Shown here one piece after another: positions 42,391-51,033 of a DNA stretch of 64,000 nt. The position numbers were made by a program, and so were the translations under genes. How positions within the stretch are numbered: position 1 is the stretch's first letter; each line of letters begins with the position of its first letter. The notes below the pieces were generated by a model, which had not been told where the DNA came from, did no database searches, and was given only the letters and a program-made list of their open reading frames with translations. The DNA comes from Halorussus amylolyticus (GTDB lineage: Archaea; Halobacteriota; Halobacteria; Halobacteriales; Haladaptataceae): NCBI RefSeq assembly GCF_004143485.2, contig NZ_ML974137.1, forward strand, positions 18,045 to 82,044. Reading direction: 5' to 3'.

Positions 42391-43839
42391 CTAACTCCCG
42401 TTGCTCCCCTCGCCGTCCACGCCCATCGCGTCGAACAGCTTCCGCTTGACGGCTTCTTCGGTCAGCGACAGTAAGGTGTCGCGGTTGTCGTCGGTCGTCT
42501 CGATGCCGGTGAAGATGCCGAGCGGAATCTCGACGCTGGCCTGCGTGGAGTGGCCCGCGGCCTCGCCGATTTCGCTGAACGCGTCCTGGAGGACCTTGCC
42601 GATGTTCATCCGGATGTCCTTCGAGCGCGCCGCGAGGTAGATGGTGTCGTCGGCGATGCCGAAGACGGCGGTGGTGGTGATGCCCTCCAGATTCAGCAGG
42701 TGGGAGGCCGCCTGCGTGAGCGCGTCCCTGTCGCGGATGAACCCCGCGTTGCTCACGAGGTGGCTCCCCTGTACCTCGCGGTTCGTGATGGCCTCCGCGA
42801 GCACGTCGAGCGTCTCGGGCGACATCGACGGCGACTCGACCTGTTCGAGGGTGTCGTGGTTGGCGAAGGGGTAGAGAAACGCCGCCGCGGTCAGGTCGGC
42901 GGGGGTAGTGTCGCGTTTGAAGTCGAGGGTCTCCGCGCGGATACCGTACAGCAGCGCGGTCGCGACCTCTTCGGAGACGTTGAGGTCGAACTCTTGGATG
43001 TACTTCGTCAGAATCGTCGAGGTCGAACTCACGCTCGGGCGGATGTCCACGAACTCGGCCTCGTACTCCTCGTCGGGTTCGAAGTGGTCGATGAGGATGT
43101 CTACCGGCCGCCCGAACTTCGCCTCGGTCGCCTTCGCGTGGTCCACCAGCGCGATGGTCTCGTAGTCGCCGATGTCCACGTCGTCGTACGAGTGGAGTTC
43201 GATGCCGAGCAGATTCACGAACGCGCGGTTCTCCTGATGGCCGATGTCGCCGATGTAGAGGATGTCGGCCTCGACGCCGAGCGTGTCGGCGATGGCTTGG
43301 AGCGCGACTGCGCTCGCGATGGAATCGGGGTCGGGGTTGTCGTGGGTGACGATAGCGAGTCGGCCGTCGTTGTCCTCGATGACCTCCGAGAGCTGTTGGG
43401 CCTTGTACTCCAGTTCCCCGGTTTCGAGCGCGCGCAGGGCCGAATCCGAGATGACCGTCGAGGGGTTGATGACCACGTCCGCGCCGAGTTCGGTAAGTTC
43501 GTCCTCCGAGACGGGGTCGCTCGCGCGCACCACGATGAATTGGTCGCCGTCGTTCTCGCGGATGTTCTCGACCGCCTTCTTGTTGGCCTCCACGTCAGAC
43601 GAGAGGATGAGGACGACTTCGTTGTCCGCGATGGACTCGTAGATGTCCTCCTCGCGGATGTCGGCGGTGCGAGCGTTCAGGTCTTGGTCGCGCAGGGCCT
43701 CGACGCGGTCCTCGTCGCGGTCGATGATGAGTACGTCCTTCCCCTGTTCGACGAGCTCCTCGGCGACCGCGTGCCCGACCGACCCACAGCCCAAGATGGC
43801 GTAGTCGGACATCGAGGAGATGGTAATCCCGGCGCTCAT
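42391..43839 (-). CDS. TrkA-N / DHH-DHHA1 phosphoesterase fusion
   Basis: A 482-aa fusion. Residues about 10-140 form a TrkA-N Rossmann (RCK) domain (AILGCGSVGHAVAEEL). The rest is a DHH domain (THDNPDPDSIASA, LVDHAKATEAKF) with DHHA1 at the C-terminus. Related proteins cleave short oligonucleotides or cyclic dinucleotides, and the RCK part suggests nucleotide-ligand control. ATG at 43839 is chosen with a TATA-like gttaagt about 28 bp upstream; an internal ATG at 43812 is possible. Confidence 0.93.
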   Translation of the reverse strand: MSAGITISSMSDYAILGCGSVGHAVAEELVEQGKDVLIIDRDEDRVEALRDQDLNARTADIREEDIYESIADNEVVLILSSDVEANKKAVENIRENDGDQFIVVRASDPVSEDELTELGADVVINPSTVISDSALRALETGELEYKAQQLSEVIEDNDGRLAIVTHDNPDPDSIASAVALQAIADTLGVEADILYIGDIGHQENRAFVNLLGIELHSYDDVDIGDYETIALVDHAKATEAKFGRPVDILIDHFEPDEEYEAEFVDIRPSVSSTSTILTKYIQEFDLNVSEEVATALLYGIRAETLDFKRDTTPADLTAAAFLYPFANHDTLEQVESPSMSPETLDVLAEAITNREVQGSHLVSNAGFIRDRDALTQAASHLLNLEGITTTAVFGIADDTIYLAARSKDIRMNIGKVLQDAFSEIGEAAGHSTQASVEIPLGIFTGIETTDDNRDTLLSLTEEAVKRKLFDAMGVDGEGSNGS

Positions 43840-44070
43840 GATACTGTGGCGTTCCTTCGGACCACACTTAACAGTCCCGAACCGAGCGCCTGAGCCACCG
43901 CAACGCTGGTCTCGTGCGATTATTTCCACTCCGATTTCGCTCGCCGGAATCGAATCGGGACCCGCGCGGGTCCGCGTTTCCTCGCGGGGTTCGGTTCGAA
44001 ATCGAAACGGGTAACAGTCCGAGAAAACGGAAACGTATTTACGTCCCACCGGGCAAATTCAGGATGCGTT

Positions 44071-44144
44071 GGGCCGGTAGCTCAGTTAGGCAGAGCGTCT
44101 GACTCTTAATCAGACGGTCGCGTGTTCAAATCGCGCCCGGCCCG
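44071..44144 (+). tRNA. tRNA-Lys (CUU)
   Basis: Cloverleaf by eye: acceptor gggccgg/ccggccc, D arm gctc/gagc, anticodon stem tctga/tcaga around loop ctcttaa (anticodon CTT), T arm gcgtg/cgcgc with ttcaaat. The 3' CCA is not encoded. No intron. Confidence 0.97.
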
Positions 44145-44147
44145 TCA

Positions 44148-44370
44148 ACCTTTTGCTGCACTCACGAACCACGAGCCTTCGGCTCGCGGTCGTTCGCTGG
44201 CAAAAGGTTGATCAAAAACACGGCGTCACCCCCTCCTTCGGAGATGTGGCGGCAGAGCCGCCACATCTCCTCAGTTGAGGGTTCCTTGGTCCGCTCGCTC
44301 CCTGCGGTCGCTCCCGGTGAATCGCTTCGCTTCGGGTTCTTCGAACCGCTCGCTTGCGAATGCTATCCAG
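44148..44370 (+). repeat. bipartite repeat after tRNA-Lys, copy 1
   Basis: Begins with the inverted pair accttttgctg ... gctggcaaaaggt and gatcaaa, holds a 13+3+13 hairpin at 44241-44269 (arm gagatgtggcggc), and ends with gggttccttggtccgctcgctc. The same two modules recur at 53057-53190. No gene is seen in this 283-bp gap before the kinase gene. Confidence 0.6.
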
Positions 44371-44427
44371 AAGAAAAGTCGGGCTGGCGCGAACGCGATG
44401 GATTGGAAAGTGGTCGAGTTACGCCAC

Positions 44428-44880
44428 TCAGTTATCGTCCAGCCACGTCTCGACGTATCGCTCCAGCGCGTCGGTCGCTTCCGTGGCCGACAGTCGCTCG
44501 GTGTCGAGCGTCAGGTCGGGATTTCGGGGCACGTCGAAGTTCGCGTGCATGGCGTGGACGCCGCGCTGTTCGATGGGATTCTCGCGCTCGCGGTTTCGCT
44601 TGAGACACGTCTCCAGACTCGCCGCGACCGAGACGAGGTGCGCGTCCGGAAGCGACCGAAATCGCTCTTGGGTGGCCCGCTCGAAGAACGTCCCGTCGAG
44701 AATCCAGTCGGCCTCGGGGTCGTCACGCACGCGCTCGAACAGCTGTCCGTAGGTGTTGCTCGAAAAGTCGTCGGAGTGAAGAATTTCGAAGTCGCGGCCC
44801 GCCGCGCGCAGGCGGTCGTGCAAGCGATTGGCGATGGTGGTCTTGCCGACGCCGGGCGGTCCGCAGACGACGAGTATCAC
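44428..44880 (-). CDS. P-loop nucleotide/tRNA kinase-like protein
   Basis: A 150-aa AAA_33-type kinase: Walker A CGPPGVGKTTIANRL at the very start, a Walker B-like WILDGTFFERATQE and a lid-like KRNRERENPIEQ. It resembles adenylylsulfate kinase and L-seryl-tRNA(Sec) kinase folds; the substrate is unknown. It lies 6 bp after guaB and is likely co-transcribed with it. Confidence 0.88.
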   Translation of the reverse strand: MILVVCGPPGVGKTTIANRLHDRLRAAGRDFEILHSDDFSSNTYGQLFERVRDDPEADWILDGTFFERATQERFRSLPDAHLVSVAASLETCLKRNRERENPIEQRGVHAMHANFDVPRNPDLTLDTERLSATEATDALERYVETWLDDN

Positions 44881-44886
44881 GTCCGC

Positions 44887-46380
44887 TTATTCACCGGGGC
44901 TGTAGTTGGGCGCTTCGTCGGTAATCATCACGTCGTGGGGGTGGCTCTCCTGCTGGCCCGCCGAGGAGACCCGGACGAACTCGCTTCGCTCCTTGAACTC
45001 CGGAATCGTCGAACCGCCGACGTACCCCATTCCCGACTGCATCCCGCCGACGAGCTGGTGGAGTTCGCTTTCGAGACTCCCCTTGTAGGGCTTGGCGGCC
45101 TCGACGCCCTCCGGGACGTACTCCTCGTCGTCGTCGGGTTCGTCCTTGAGATAGCGGTCGCCGTCGCCCGACGCCATCGCGCCGACCGACCCCATGCCGC
45201 GGTACTGCTTGTACTTCTTGCCGTCGATGGTGATGATTCGACCCGGAGCCTCGTCCGTACCCGCGAAGTACGAACCGAGCATTACGGCGTCCGCGCCCGC
45301 CGCGATGGCCTTGATGGCGTCACCCGAGTATCGAATTCCGCCGTCGGCGATGACGGGCACGTCGTGGTCTGCGGCCACATCCGCGACCTCCGCGACCGCG
45401 GTAATCTGGGGCATCCCCGAACCGGAGACGACCCGGGTGGTGCAGATGGACCCCGGGCCGATGCCGACCTTCAGGCCGTCGGCGAAGTCCACGATGTCCT
45501 CGGCGGCCTCGCGCGTGCCGACGTTGCCGACTACCACGTCGGCCTCGACGGCCTCTTTGATTTCGCGCGCACCGTCGATGACGTTGAGGTTGTGCGCGTG
45601 CGCACAGTCGATAAATAGAACGTCCGCATCGGCCTCGTCCACCGCGACCGCGCGGTCGGTCTCGAAGGGACCGACCGCGACGCCGCATCGGAGGCGTCCC
45701 GTCTCGTCGCGGGCCGCGTTGCCGTACTCGCGGCGCTGGAGGATGCCCTGCATCGTGACGAGTCCGAGGAGGCGACTGTCGTCGTCCACGACCGGGACGC
45801 GCTCGATTTTGTGCTCGTACATGAGTTCAAGCGCCTCGCGCGCGGTCACGTCCTGCCCGGTAGTGATGACTTCGTCGGTCATCGCCTCCCGCACTTCGTC
45901 GGACTCGCCGACTTCGAGGTAGGGTCGGATGTCGGTGCCCGAGATGATGCCGAGAACTTTGTCGTCGTCGCTCACGACGGGCGCGCCCGAGACGCCCTCG
46001 CGCTCCATCATCTCGTCCACTTCGCGGACGGTCTGGTCGGGGTTCGCGGTCACCACGTCGCGGATGATGAGTTCGTCGGCGCGCTTGACGCGCTCGACTT
46101 CCGCGACCACTTCGTCTACGTCCATGTTCCGGTGGAGGACGCCGAGACCGCCGTGTCGAGCCATCGCGATTGCGAGTTCGCTTCGGGTCACGGTGTCCAT
46201 CGCGGCCGAGAGGACCGGGACGTTGAGTTCGACGTTGGTCGAGACGCGGGTGCTCACGTCGGCCTCGTCGGGTTCGACGCGGCTCTCTTTGGGTCGCAGG
46301 AGCACGTCGTCGAACGTCAGCGCCTCAGGAACTCGGAGTTTCTCCGTGTACTGACCGCCGGGGGTAGAATCTCTCGCCAT
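44887..46380 (-). CDS. guaB: IMP dehydrogenase
   Basis: A 497-aa IMPDH converting IMP to XMP with NAD+, the committed step to GMP. TIM-barrel start [13 protein letters not shown], two CBS domains at about residues 95-220, the catalytic loop [13 protein letters not shown] with the active Cys, and [10 protein letters not shown] of the flap. ATG at 46380 starts at the family position. First gene of a short operon with the small kinase. Confidence 0.97.
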   Translation of the reverse strand: MARDSTPGGQYTEKLRVPEALTFDDVLLRPKESRVEPDEADVSTRVSTNVELNVPVLSAAMDTVTRSELAIAMARHGGLGVLHRNMDVDEVVAEVERVKRADELIIRDVVTANPDQTVREVDEMMEREGVSGAPVVSDDDKVLGIISGTDIRPYLEVGESDEVREAMTDEVITTGQDVTAREALELMYEHKIERVPVVDDDSRLLGLVTMQGILQRREYGNAARDETGRLRCGVAVGPFETDRAVAVDEADADVLFIDCAHAHNLNVIDGAREIKEAVEADVVVGNVGTREAAEDIVDFADGLKVGIGPGSICTTRVVSGSGMPQITAVAEVADVAADHDVPVIADGGIRYSGDAIKAIAAGADAVMLGSYFAGTDEAPGRIITIDGKKYKQYRGMGSVGAMASGDGDRYLKDEPDDDEEYVPEGVEAAKPYKGSLESELHQLVGGMQSGMGYVGGSTIPEFKERSEFVRVSSAGQQESHPHDVMITDEAPNYSPGE

Positions 46381-46654
46381 ATAAGCCGAACAGCCCCGCC
46401 GCTCAAAAGTGTTGCGAGATACTGCCGGTTCGTCGGTCTCTGGCAGTGTCGTTGTGCATATGCGTGCATTTCACAGTGTGCCGTCCCTCTCTTCTCATCG
46501 TCTGCGCAGGAATACTCGTCAGACTCGAAACCGTGAAAATGAACTATCCGAAACGAACGAATTTCTATTTTCGAGCGCCGTAATCTACGATTCTAAACCG
46601 ATTGGGGTTGTCTCTCACGCAACGTTTATGCTGGAAACGCGTTTGATTACGGGT

Positions 46655-46861
46655 ATGGACTCTACCAGTCCCATCGCATCGCGTATCGCCGGTCGAACGA
46701 GCCTCGACTCCGGCACCTTCTTTAAACCGACATTCGCGATGGCGTTTTTCACACTGGTAGAGAACACGTTCGTGGGACGGCGGCCCGACGCCGAGGGCGG
46801 CCACCGGAGATACCGCGACCGTTACCACCGCTCGGCCGATGGTCACGGCCATCCCAGTTAG
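46655..46861 (+). CDS. hypothetical 68-aa basic protein
   Basis: Short ORF with strong G/C at third codon positions and a TATA-like gtttatg about 27 bp upstream of the ATG, as in leaderless haloarchaeal genes. It has a hydrophobic middle (FAMAFFTLVENTFV) and a basic, His/Arg-rich tail. Its stop codon is 6 bp before the next gene, which fits an operon. No family recognised; the upstream 270 bp hold no gene. Confidence 0.5.
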   Translation: MDSTSPIASRIAGRTSLDSGTFFKPTFAMAFFTLVENTFVGRRPDAEGGHRRYRDRYHRSADGHGHPS

Positions 46862-46867
46862 TGGGTC

Positions 46868-47839
46868 ATGAGTAGTTCACAACACCCAGTCGCCCTTCGC
46901 TTGGAGCGGCAGGTCGGTGGCGCGACGAAGCTTCTCGCCACCGTGATGGCGCTCCCGCTGGTAGACGGCATCTTCCCCGCGCTCGTCCTCGCGGGCGCGC
47001 TCGACACTCCCCTGGAGATTCTCCAAGTCGGTCTGCTCGTCTTCGGCGGGAGCGCCACCGTCGCGGTCATCCTCGCCGAGATGGACGGCACGCCCCGCGA
47101 ACAGGCCAGCATCGTGTTGGCGGTCGGCGTCGGAATCATCGCGCTCGCGGCGGTCGAAGCCGCGTTCGCGCCGACCATCGAGAGCATGCTCGACACCGAG
47201 ACGTTCAAGCGATTCGCCGCTGTCGTCATGCTCGCGGTCGCCGCCAAAACCGCGAGTTCGCGCATCGGCGAGTACCTCCCGCGTCCGGCGGTCATCGTTG
47301 GTCTGGGGATGGTTGCCAGCTTCCAACCCGGCGGCTTCGAGTTAGCGATTGTCCCCGACTACGACCTCGTCCTGCGGGCGGTGGCGGCCGCCGGGACGGG
47401 CGTCGGCTTCGCGCTCGCAGTCGCACTGACCGCGCCGTGGCTTCGGGGCGTCGTGGACATCGACCGCTTCCGGTTCGGGAGTGCGGTCGCACTCGGCGTG
47501 CTCCCGCTCAGCATCCTCGAACTCGCGCCGGGTCGCGCCCCGCTCGCGGTTCTCGCGGTCACCAGCCTGCTGGCGTTCGACCCCGGCTCGGACCAGGACG
47601 CGGCCGATATCGAGGAGTCGGACGACGAAACGCCCGGCGACGAGACTCCCGACGACGGAATGCCCGGCGACGAGACGCCCGAAGTCGTCTCGGATGCACC
47701 GAGCGCTGACGGACCGGCCGCGAGAGTCCGGTCGTTCGTCACCGACGGGTCGGGCGACGAGGACACCGACGACTCCGAGACGGACGGTACGACCTACGGC
47801 TATCCCGGCGAGGACGACGCGCGCGAACCGTGGCTGTGA
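46868..47839 (+). CDS. conserved haloarchaeal membrane protein (possibly DUF5794)
   Basis: A 323-aa protein with about seven hydrophobic helices (residues 20-235) and an acidic, low-complexity C-terminal tail with DETPGDE-type repeats. I believe it matches a haloarchaeal family listed as DUF5794, unconfirmed. Function unknown. It ends at a strong hairpin with a T-run. Confidence 0.82.
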   Translation: MSSSQHPVALRLERQVGGATKLLATVMALPLVDGIFPALVLAGALDTPLEILQVGLLVFGGSATVAVILAEMDGTPREQASIVLAVGVGIIALAAVEAAFAPTIESMLDTETFKRFAAVVMLAVAAKTASSRIGEYLPRPAVIVGLGMVASFQPGGFELAIVPDYDLVLRAVAAAGTGVGFALAVALTAPWLRGVVDIDRFRFGSAVALGVLPLSILELAPGRAPLAVLAVTSLLAFDPGSDQDAADIEESDDETPGDETPDDGMPGDETPEVVSDAPSADGPAARVRSFVTDGSGDEDTDDSETDGTTYGYPGEDDAREPWL

Positions 47840-47872
47840 CGGCTGGGTAGTCGAAACGGTCGAGAACTCCGC

Positions 47873-47916
47873 CCGGCCGCGGTCGCTCTGCGACCGCGGC
47901 CGGACGTGGTTTTTTT
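47873..47916 (+). terminator. 14+3+14 hairpin with T7 run
   Basis: Arm ccggccgcggtcgc, loop tct, exact reverse complement, then seven T at 47910-47916. It follows the membrane-protein gene by 33 bp and is the clearest intrinsic-type terminator in the window. Confidence 0.75.
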
Positions 47917-48008
47917 CACAGTCGTGGTGCATCTCGATTCGCAGCGAGCGACCCACCCGAACGTCGCGGACGGGAAGGCTTACCCGCTCGGAACGAGTGC
48001 GTTCGACC

Positions 48009-48236
48009 ATGCCTGACAACCGCGTCGTACAGGGTCGGATGGTGACGCCGAAGGCGCTCGCCGAGATGATAGAGGACGAGCGCGTGATGGACGCCGAATC
48101 CATCACGGAAGTAGACCGCGAGTGCCCCGAGTGCGGCGGCGACGTGCTCGAAGTGGGGTACATGCCGAGCGTGACAGAGTTCGTCACCGGCTCGAAGTGC
48201 CAGGACTGCGACTGGGCCGACACCGACCGCGAGTGA
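48009..48236 (+). CDS. zinc-ribbon protein, conserved in haloarchaea (possibly DUF5795)
   Basis: A 75-aa protein: an N-terminal part VVQGRMVTPKALAEMIEDER and a C-terminal zinc ribbon with CPECGGD and CQDCDWADT. I believe it matches a family listed as DUF5795, unconfirmed. Such short zinc ribbons are common as RNA- or protein-binding factors. It sits 46 bp before tRNA-Trp. Confidence 0.88.
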   Translation: MPDNRVVQGRMVTPKALAEMIEDERVMDAESITEVDRECPECGGDVLEVGYMPSVTEFVTGSKCQDCDWADTDRE

Positions 48237-48282
48237 AAAGAATCGAAACCCCTTTAGGGCGACTGGACCAACGAATCCCTGC

Positions 48283-48463
48283 GGGGTCGTGGCCAAGCCA
48301 GGGATGGCGACTGACTCCAGAGGCCACGCGCCCGGGACGAGACTCCAGCTGATATACCGAGCGGCCGACTGATCATCGGTTCGCTGTGACGACCCTCTGG
48401 AGTTCCGAGGCGCACGAGACCGGAGATATCAGTCGATCGGGGGTTCAAATCCCTCCGACCCCA
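48283..48463 (+). tRNA. tRNA-Trp (CCA) with intron
   Basis: Acceptor ggggtcg/cgacccc, D arm with ccaagcc, anticodon stem actga/tcagt around loop ct-CCA-ga, T loop ttcaaat. The exon 1/exon 2 boundary appears to be near 48320/48428, so an intron of about 107 nt interrupts the anticodon loop, as known for haloarchaeal tRNA-Trp, whose intron carries a C/D-box guide RNA. Box-like ctga and gtgacga sequences are visible in the intron. The tRNA 3' end borders the mobile element. Confidence 0.95.
48321..48427 (+). ncRNA. tRNA-Trp intron, likely C/D-box guide RNA
   Basis: Intron of tRNA-Trp. In related haloarchaea the excised intron guides 2'-O-methylation of tRNA-Trp itself. Here agctgatat and gactgatc are candidate D boxes and ctgtgacgac a candidate C' box. 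Exact boundaries are from the bulge-helix-bulge pattern by eye. Confidence 0.6.
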
Positions 48464-48553
48464 TTCTGCAAAAAAGTGTTGCGGAAGCTATTGCCTCTAC
48501 TTACCAGAGGTTAGCGTTCGTTCACACACCCGCCAGTCGGGGGTGACCGTCTG

Positions 48554-48826
48554 ATGGCGGTCCAACTCCCGGACGCCATCGGCGAACCCGACGAGTCGCG
48601 GTGTCTGTTCTGCGAGAATCCGGTTCCGAAGGACTTCAGACGCGTCTTCGGCGACGACGAGAACCACGCACACCGTTGCCGTTCCTGCGACACCTTCACG
48701 AGAATCAAGAAGGGAACTGCTGCGGGCCGCGAGGTCGCCAACACCGACCCGGTCGAGGACCCACAGAAACAGCATCACGTCTCCACGGACGCTGTTCTCG
48801 CCTCTGACGGGGGTGACCGGCAGTGA
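48554..48826 (+). CDS. zinc-finger small protein (DUF7563-like)
   Basis: A 90-aa protein with one zinc finger formed by CLFCENPV and HRCRSCDT. Small proteins of this kind recur in haloarchaeal virus and plasmid early operons. First gene of the seven-gene rightward operon; its stop codon overlaps the next start (GTGA). Confidence 0.75.
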   Translation: MAVQLPDAIGEPDESRCLFCENPVPKDFRRVFGDDENHAHRCRSCDTFTRIKKGTAAGREVANTDPVEDPQKQHHVSTDAVLASDGGDRQ

Positions 48827-49200
48827 CGCCCCCGCTCATTGACCATCGCGGGTTCGTCCTCGGCAGGGTCAACGTCATCGACGGCCTCGCCGTTCAATTC
48901 ACCGCAGCCATCGCCGTGGTTGGCGTCGCGTTCGTTGCTCCCGATTTCGCGAACCACTGGGTGACGCTCATCCTCACGGCCGACCTGATTGCGCTGTGGG
49001 GCCTCTCACGCGCTCCGGAGCCGACCGCCGCGAATGACCCCGAGGGAACTTCGAACCGCGATGGCGAGCCGACTGGCGCCGCTGGTGCGACTGAGACAGA
49101 TGACTCGGAACCGACGGTCATCCTCGAAGTTCCGAGCGATGTGAACGTCCGCGTTCGGAACTCCGAACGCGCTGATACGGGTCGGGAGGTCGAGCGATAG
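48823..49200 (+). CDS. two-helix membrane protein of the element
   Basis: A 125-aa protein from a GTG start coupled to the gene before it. Two hydrophobic segments (FTAAIAVVGVAFVAPDFA, VTLILTADLIALWGL) are followed by a hydrophilic tail ending in a VILEVPSDVNVRVR beta segment. Family not recognised. Its stop codon is directly followed by the ATG of the 37-aa ORF. Confidence 0.7.
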   Translation: MTPPLIDHRGFVLGRVNVIDGLAVQFTAAIAVVGVAFVAPDFANHWVTLILTADLIALWGLSRAPEPTAANDPEGTSNRDGEPTGAAGATETDDSEPTVILEVPSDVNVRVRNSERADTGREVER

Positions 49201-49314
49201 ATGACGGGGACCGACCCCGCCGTTCGGTTCGTGACCGGCCGCGAACTCGCCGCGGTCGAAGCCGACGACGTTCTTCAGCCCGCCGATTTCTGGCTCGGAG
49301 GTGGTTCGGCGTGA
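49201..49314 (+). CDS. 37-aa ORF coupled to both neighbours
   Basis: Starts with ATG immediately after the upstream stop and ends in a TGA overlapping the next gene's GTG (gtga, 49311-49314). Translation gives MTGTDPAVRFVTGRELAAVE and a short acidic/hydrophobic rest ending GGGSA. Codon usage matches the operon. Too short for family assignment, but the exact coupling on both sides makes it likely real. Confidence 0.65.
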   Translation: MTGTDPAVRFVTGRELAAVEADDVLQPADFWLGGGSA

Positions 49315-50054
49315 CATCGTGTGACGCCTCGTACCGCATCGGCCATCTATTCGCGGACTACGGCGTCGAGAGTGAGGTGCTCGCGACCTTTGGCTCGGTC
49401 GTTCGGGTGACCATCGAACCGCGCGAGAATCCGTACGTCGACCAGACGTTCCAGATGGACCTTATGGCGGAGACGCCGGACCTCAAACTTGATCTGGCGC
49501 TTCTCCATCCGAAGTGCACGGATAAAAGCCAGATGACGAGCATCTCGGGCGATCCCGACGACCACGAGAATCAGATTGGCCGTGCCCGCGAGATTGCTCA
49601 AGAGATTGCAACCGATTACGTTCTCGAGAACAAGCCTCGCGATGATCTGCGAAATCCGACGGTACTCAACGGCAAGATGTTCGGCCTGCCGATTCACTAC
49701 GAGCGGGCGTTCGAGACCTCGTTCCGTGTCGAAACACCACCACGCGAGCGGACTCTCGGCGAAAAGACCGTCTCGCCGTACTTTTTCAGCGACCGCACAC
49801 ACGACTGGTGGCAAGCCACCAAAGGCTACCGTCACCACTGGCCGAAAGAACACCTCGCGAAAAACGCACTTCCTGCGGTCTACGTCCAGCATCTGGTGCG
49901 TTCATGGCTCGAAACGACGACGGATCACGACGGCGAGACGATTCCCGACAACAACGGGCCGCCGCCTCGGAAAGTCTCCGGCGAACAAGCTACACTCACT
50001 GACGATGGCCCGTTGGGCACGAAATCTGACGGCGACAGAGGTGAGTCGGCGTGA
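49311..50054 (+). CDS. phage-type C5-cytosine methyltransferase homologue with degenerate motifs
   Basis: A 247-aa protein whose order of segments matches phage DNA cytosine methylases: LDLALLHPKCT (motif IV, candidate Cys69), a DHENQIGRAREIAQEI helix, DYVLENKP (motif VI), NPTVLNGKMFGLPIHYERAFETSF (split motif VIII-like region). But motif I (LFADYGVES instead of the Gly-rich SAM loop), PPC (here PKC) and ENV (here ENK) are all altered. It may be inactive as a methylase, or act on another substrate. GTG start overlaps the 37-aa ORF. Confidence 0.65.
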   Translation: MTSCDASYRIGHLFADYGVESEVLATFGSVVRVTIEPRENPYVDQTFQMDLMAETPDLKLDLALLHPKCTDKSQMTSISGDPDDHENQIGRAREIAQEIATDYVLENKPRDDLRNPTVLNGKMFGLPIHYERAFETSFRVETPPRERTLGEKTVSPYFFSDRTHDWWQATKGYRHHWPKEHLAKNALPAVYVQHLVRSWLETTTDHDGETIPDNNGPPPRKVSGEQATLTDDGPLGTKSDGDRGESA

Positions 50055-50542
50055 GCGACACCGCCAGCACGCCGAGTTCGAAACGCTCGGGCGAGTTGGT
50101 CGAAGCCGAGGTTGTAGAGCTGGTTCCCGAGCTGACGTACGTCAGCGACCGCGAGGCAGAGTGGCACGACGCTCGCGTTACCGCGCTTCTCGAACCATCC
50201 GAGGACATCACCTTCTGTTCGATAAATCTGCTCGCCACGGGTGTCCCGGTCGAAATCAAGGCCGCCCAGTTCCGGTTAGCAAGCGGGCGGTCCGGACGAT
50301 TCTTCATCCGCCAGCGCCAGCACCAGCGCCTTCTCAACGCAAACGGTGCGTACCTGCTCGCCGTCTACGACCCGCGAGGCCACCACGTCCTCGCAATGGC
50401 GGTCATCCCAGCGTCGATTCTCGACGAAGTGCTTCCGGACGGATGGACCGAAGTCCACGGTGACCGCGCCGAAAGGGGCTACCGTCAGCTCGCGTGGTCG
50501 CGGGTACTCGATTCCGAGACCGTCGATGGAGGGTCGCGATGA
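50051..50542 (+). CDS. PD-(D/E)XK-nuclease-like protein
   Basis: A 163-aa protein from a GTG start coupled to the previous gene. The pattern FCSINLLATGVPVEIKAAQ followed by GRFFIRQRQHQRLLNANGAY resembles the core of PD-(D/E)XK nucleases, with Glu-Ile-Lys as the E-x-K motif and the QRQH helix behind it. The upstream acidic residue (an Asp near residues 34-45) is less clear. A resolvase or restriction-type nuclease in the element is plausible; not proven. Confidence 0.55.
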   Translation: MSDTASTPSSKRSGELVEAEVVELVPELTYVSDREAEWHDARVTALLEPSEDITFCSINLLATGVPVEIKAAQFRLASGRSGRFFIRQRQHQRLLNANGAYLLAVYDPRGHHVLAMAVIPASILDEVLPDGWTEVHGDRAERGYRQLAWSRVLDSETVDGGSR

Positions 50543-51033
50543 ATCCCGACGGTGCGCTTCCTGACTGGCAGCGGCGGCTCAAAGATCGTCACGGCGAGAA
50601 TCCCGCGCGATTCCTTGACCACCGACTCGTCGAGTACGGCGCGGATCACACCGACCACACGCTGTCTCGGATGGTCAAAGACCGCGTTCGCGGTATCGAC
50701 CGCATTGAAATCGTCCGGGTGTGGAAGGCTGTCGAGCGCCGTCTCGACCGTGGGCCTCGAAAACCAATTCTCGACCTGTTGGACGAACGCGAAGCGTTCC
50801 TCGAAGAACACGGCGAGCGTCCCCCGGACCTCCGTACCGAGTGGCCCCACGAACTTCCGGAGCGGTATCAGCCGACTGAGCGGGAGGTCCCGCCGAAAGA
50901 GTGCTTCATCGTCAAAGCCAACGGTGAGCGGGTTCCGTACGACGAGCGCCCGACGAAAGCCACAGTCGGGAGGTCTTTCGACAAGGAACGCTCTTCCACC
51001 GAGGTCGCCGCCGACGGGGGTGACCGCCGGTGA
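50539..51033 (+). CDS. hypothetical protein of the element operon
   Basis: A 164-aa charged protein coupled by ATGA to the gene before it and by GTGA to the gene after. Helical, rich in Arg and Asp/Glu, with a compact N-terminal half (DWQRRLKDRHGENPARFLDHR). The pattern TLSRMVKDRVRGIDRIEIVR might be a small DNA-binding helix pair. No family recognised. Confidence 0.65.
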   Translation: MNPDGALPDWQRRLKDRHGENPARFLDHRLVEYGADHTDHTLSRMVKDRVRGIDRIEIVRVWKAVERRLDRGPRKPILDLLDEREAFLEEHGERPPDLRTEWPHELPERYQPTEREVPPKECFIVKANGERVPYDERPTKATVGRSFDKERSSTEVAADGGDRR

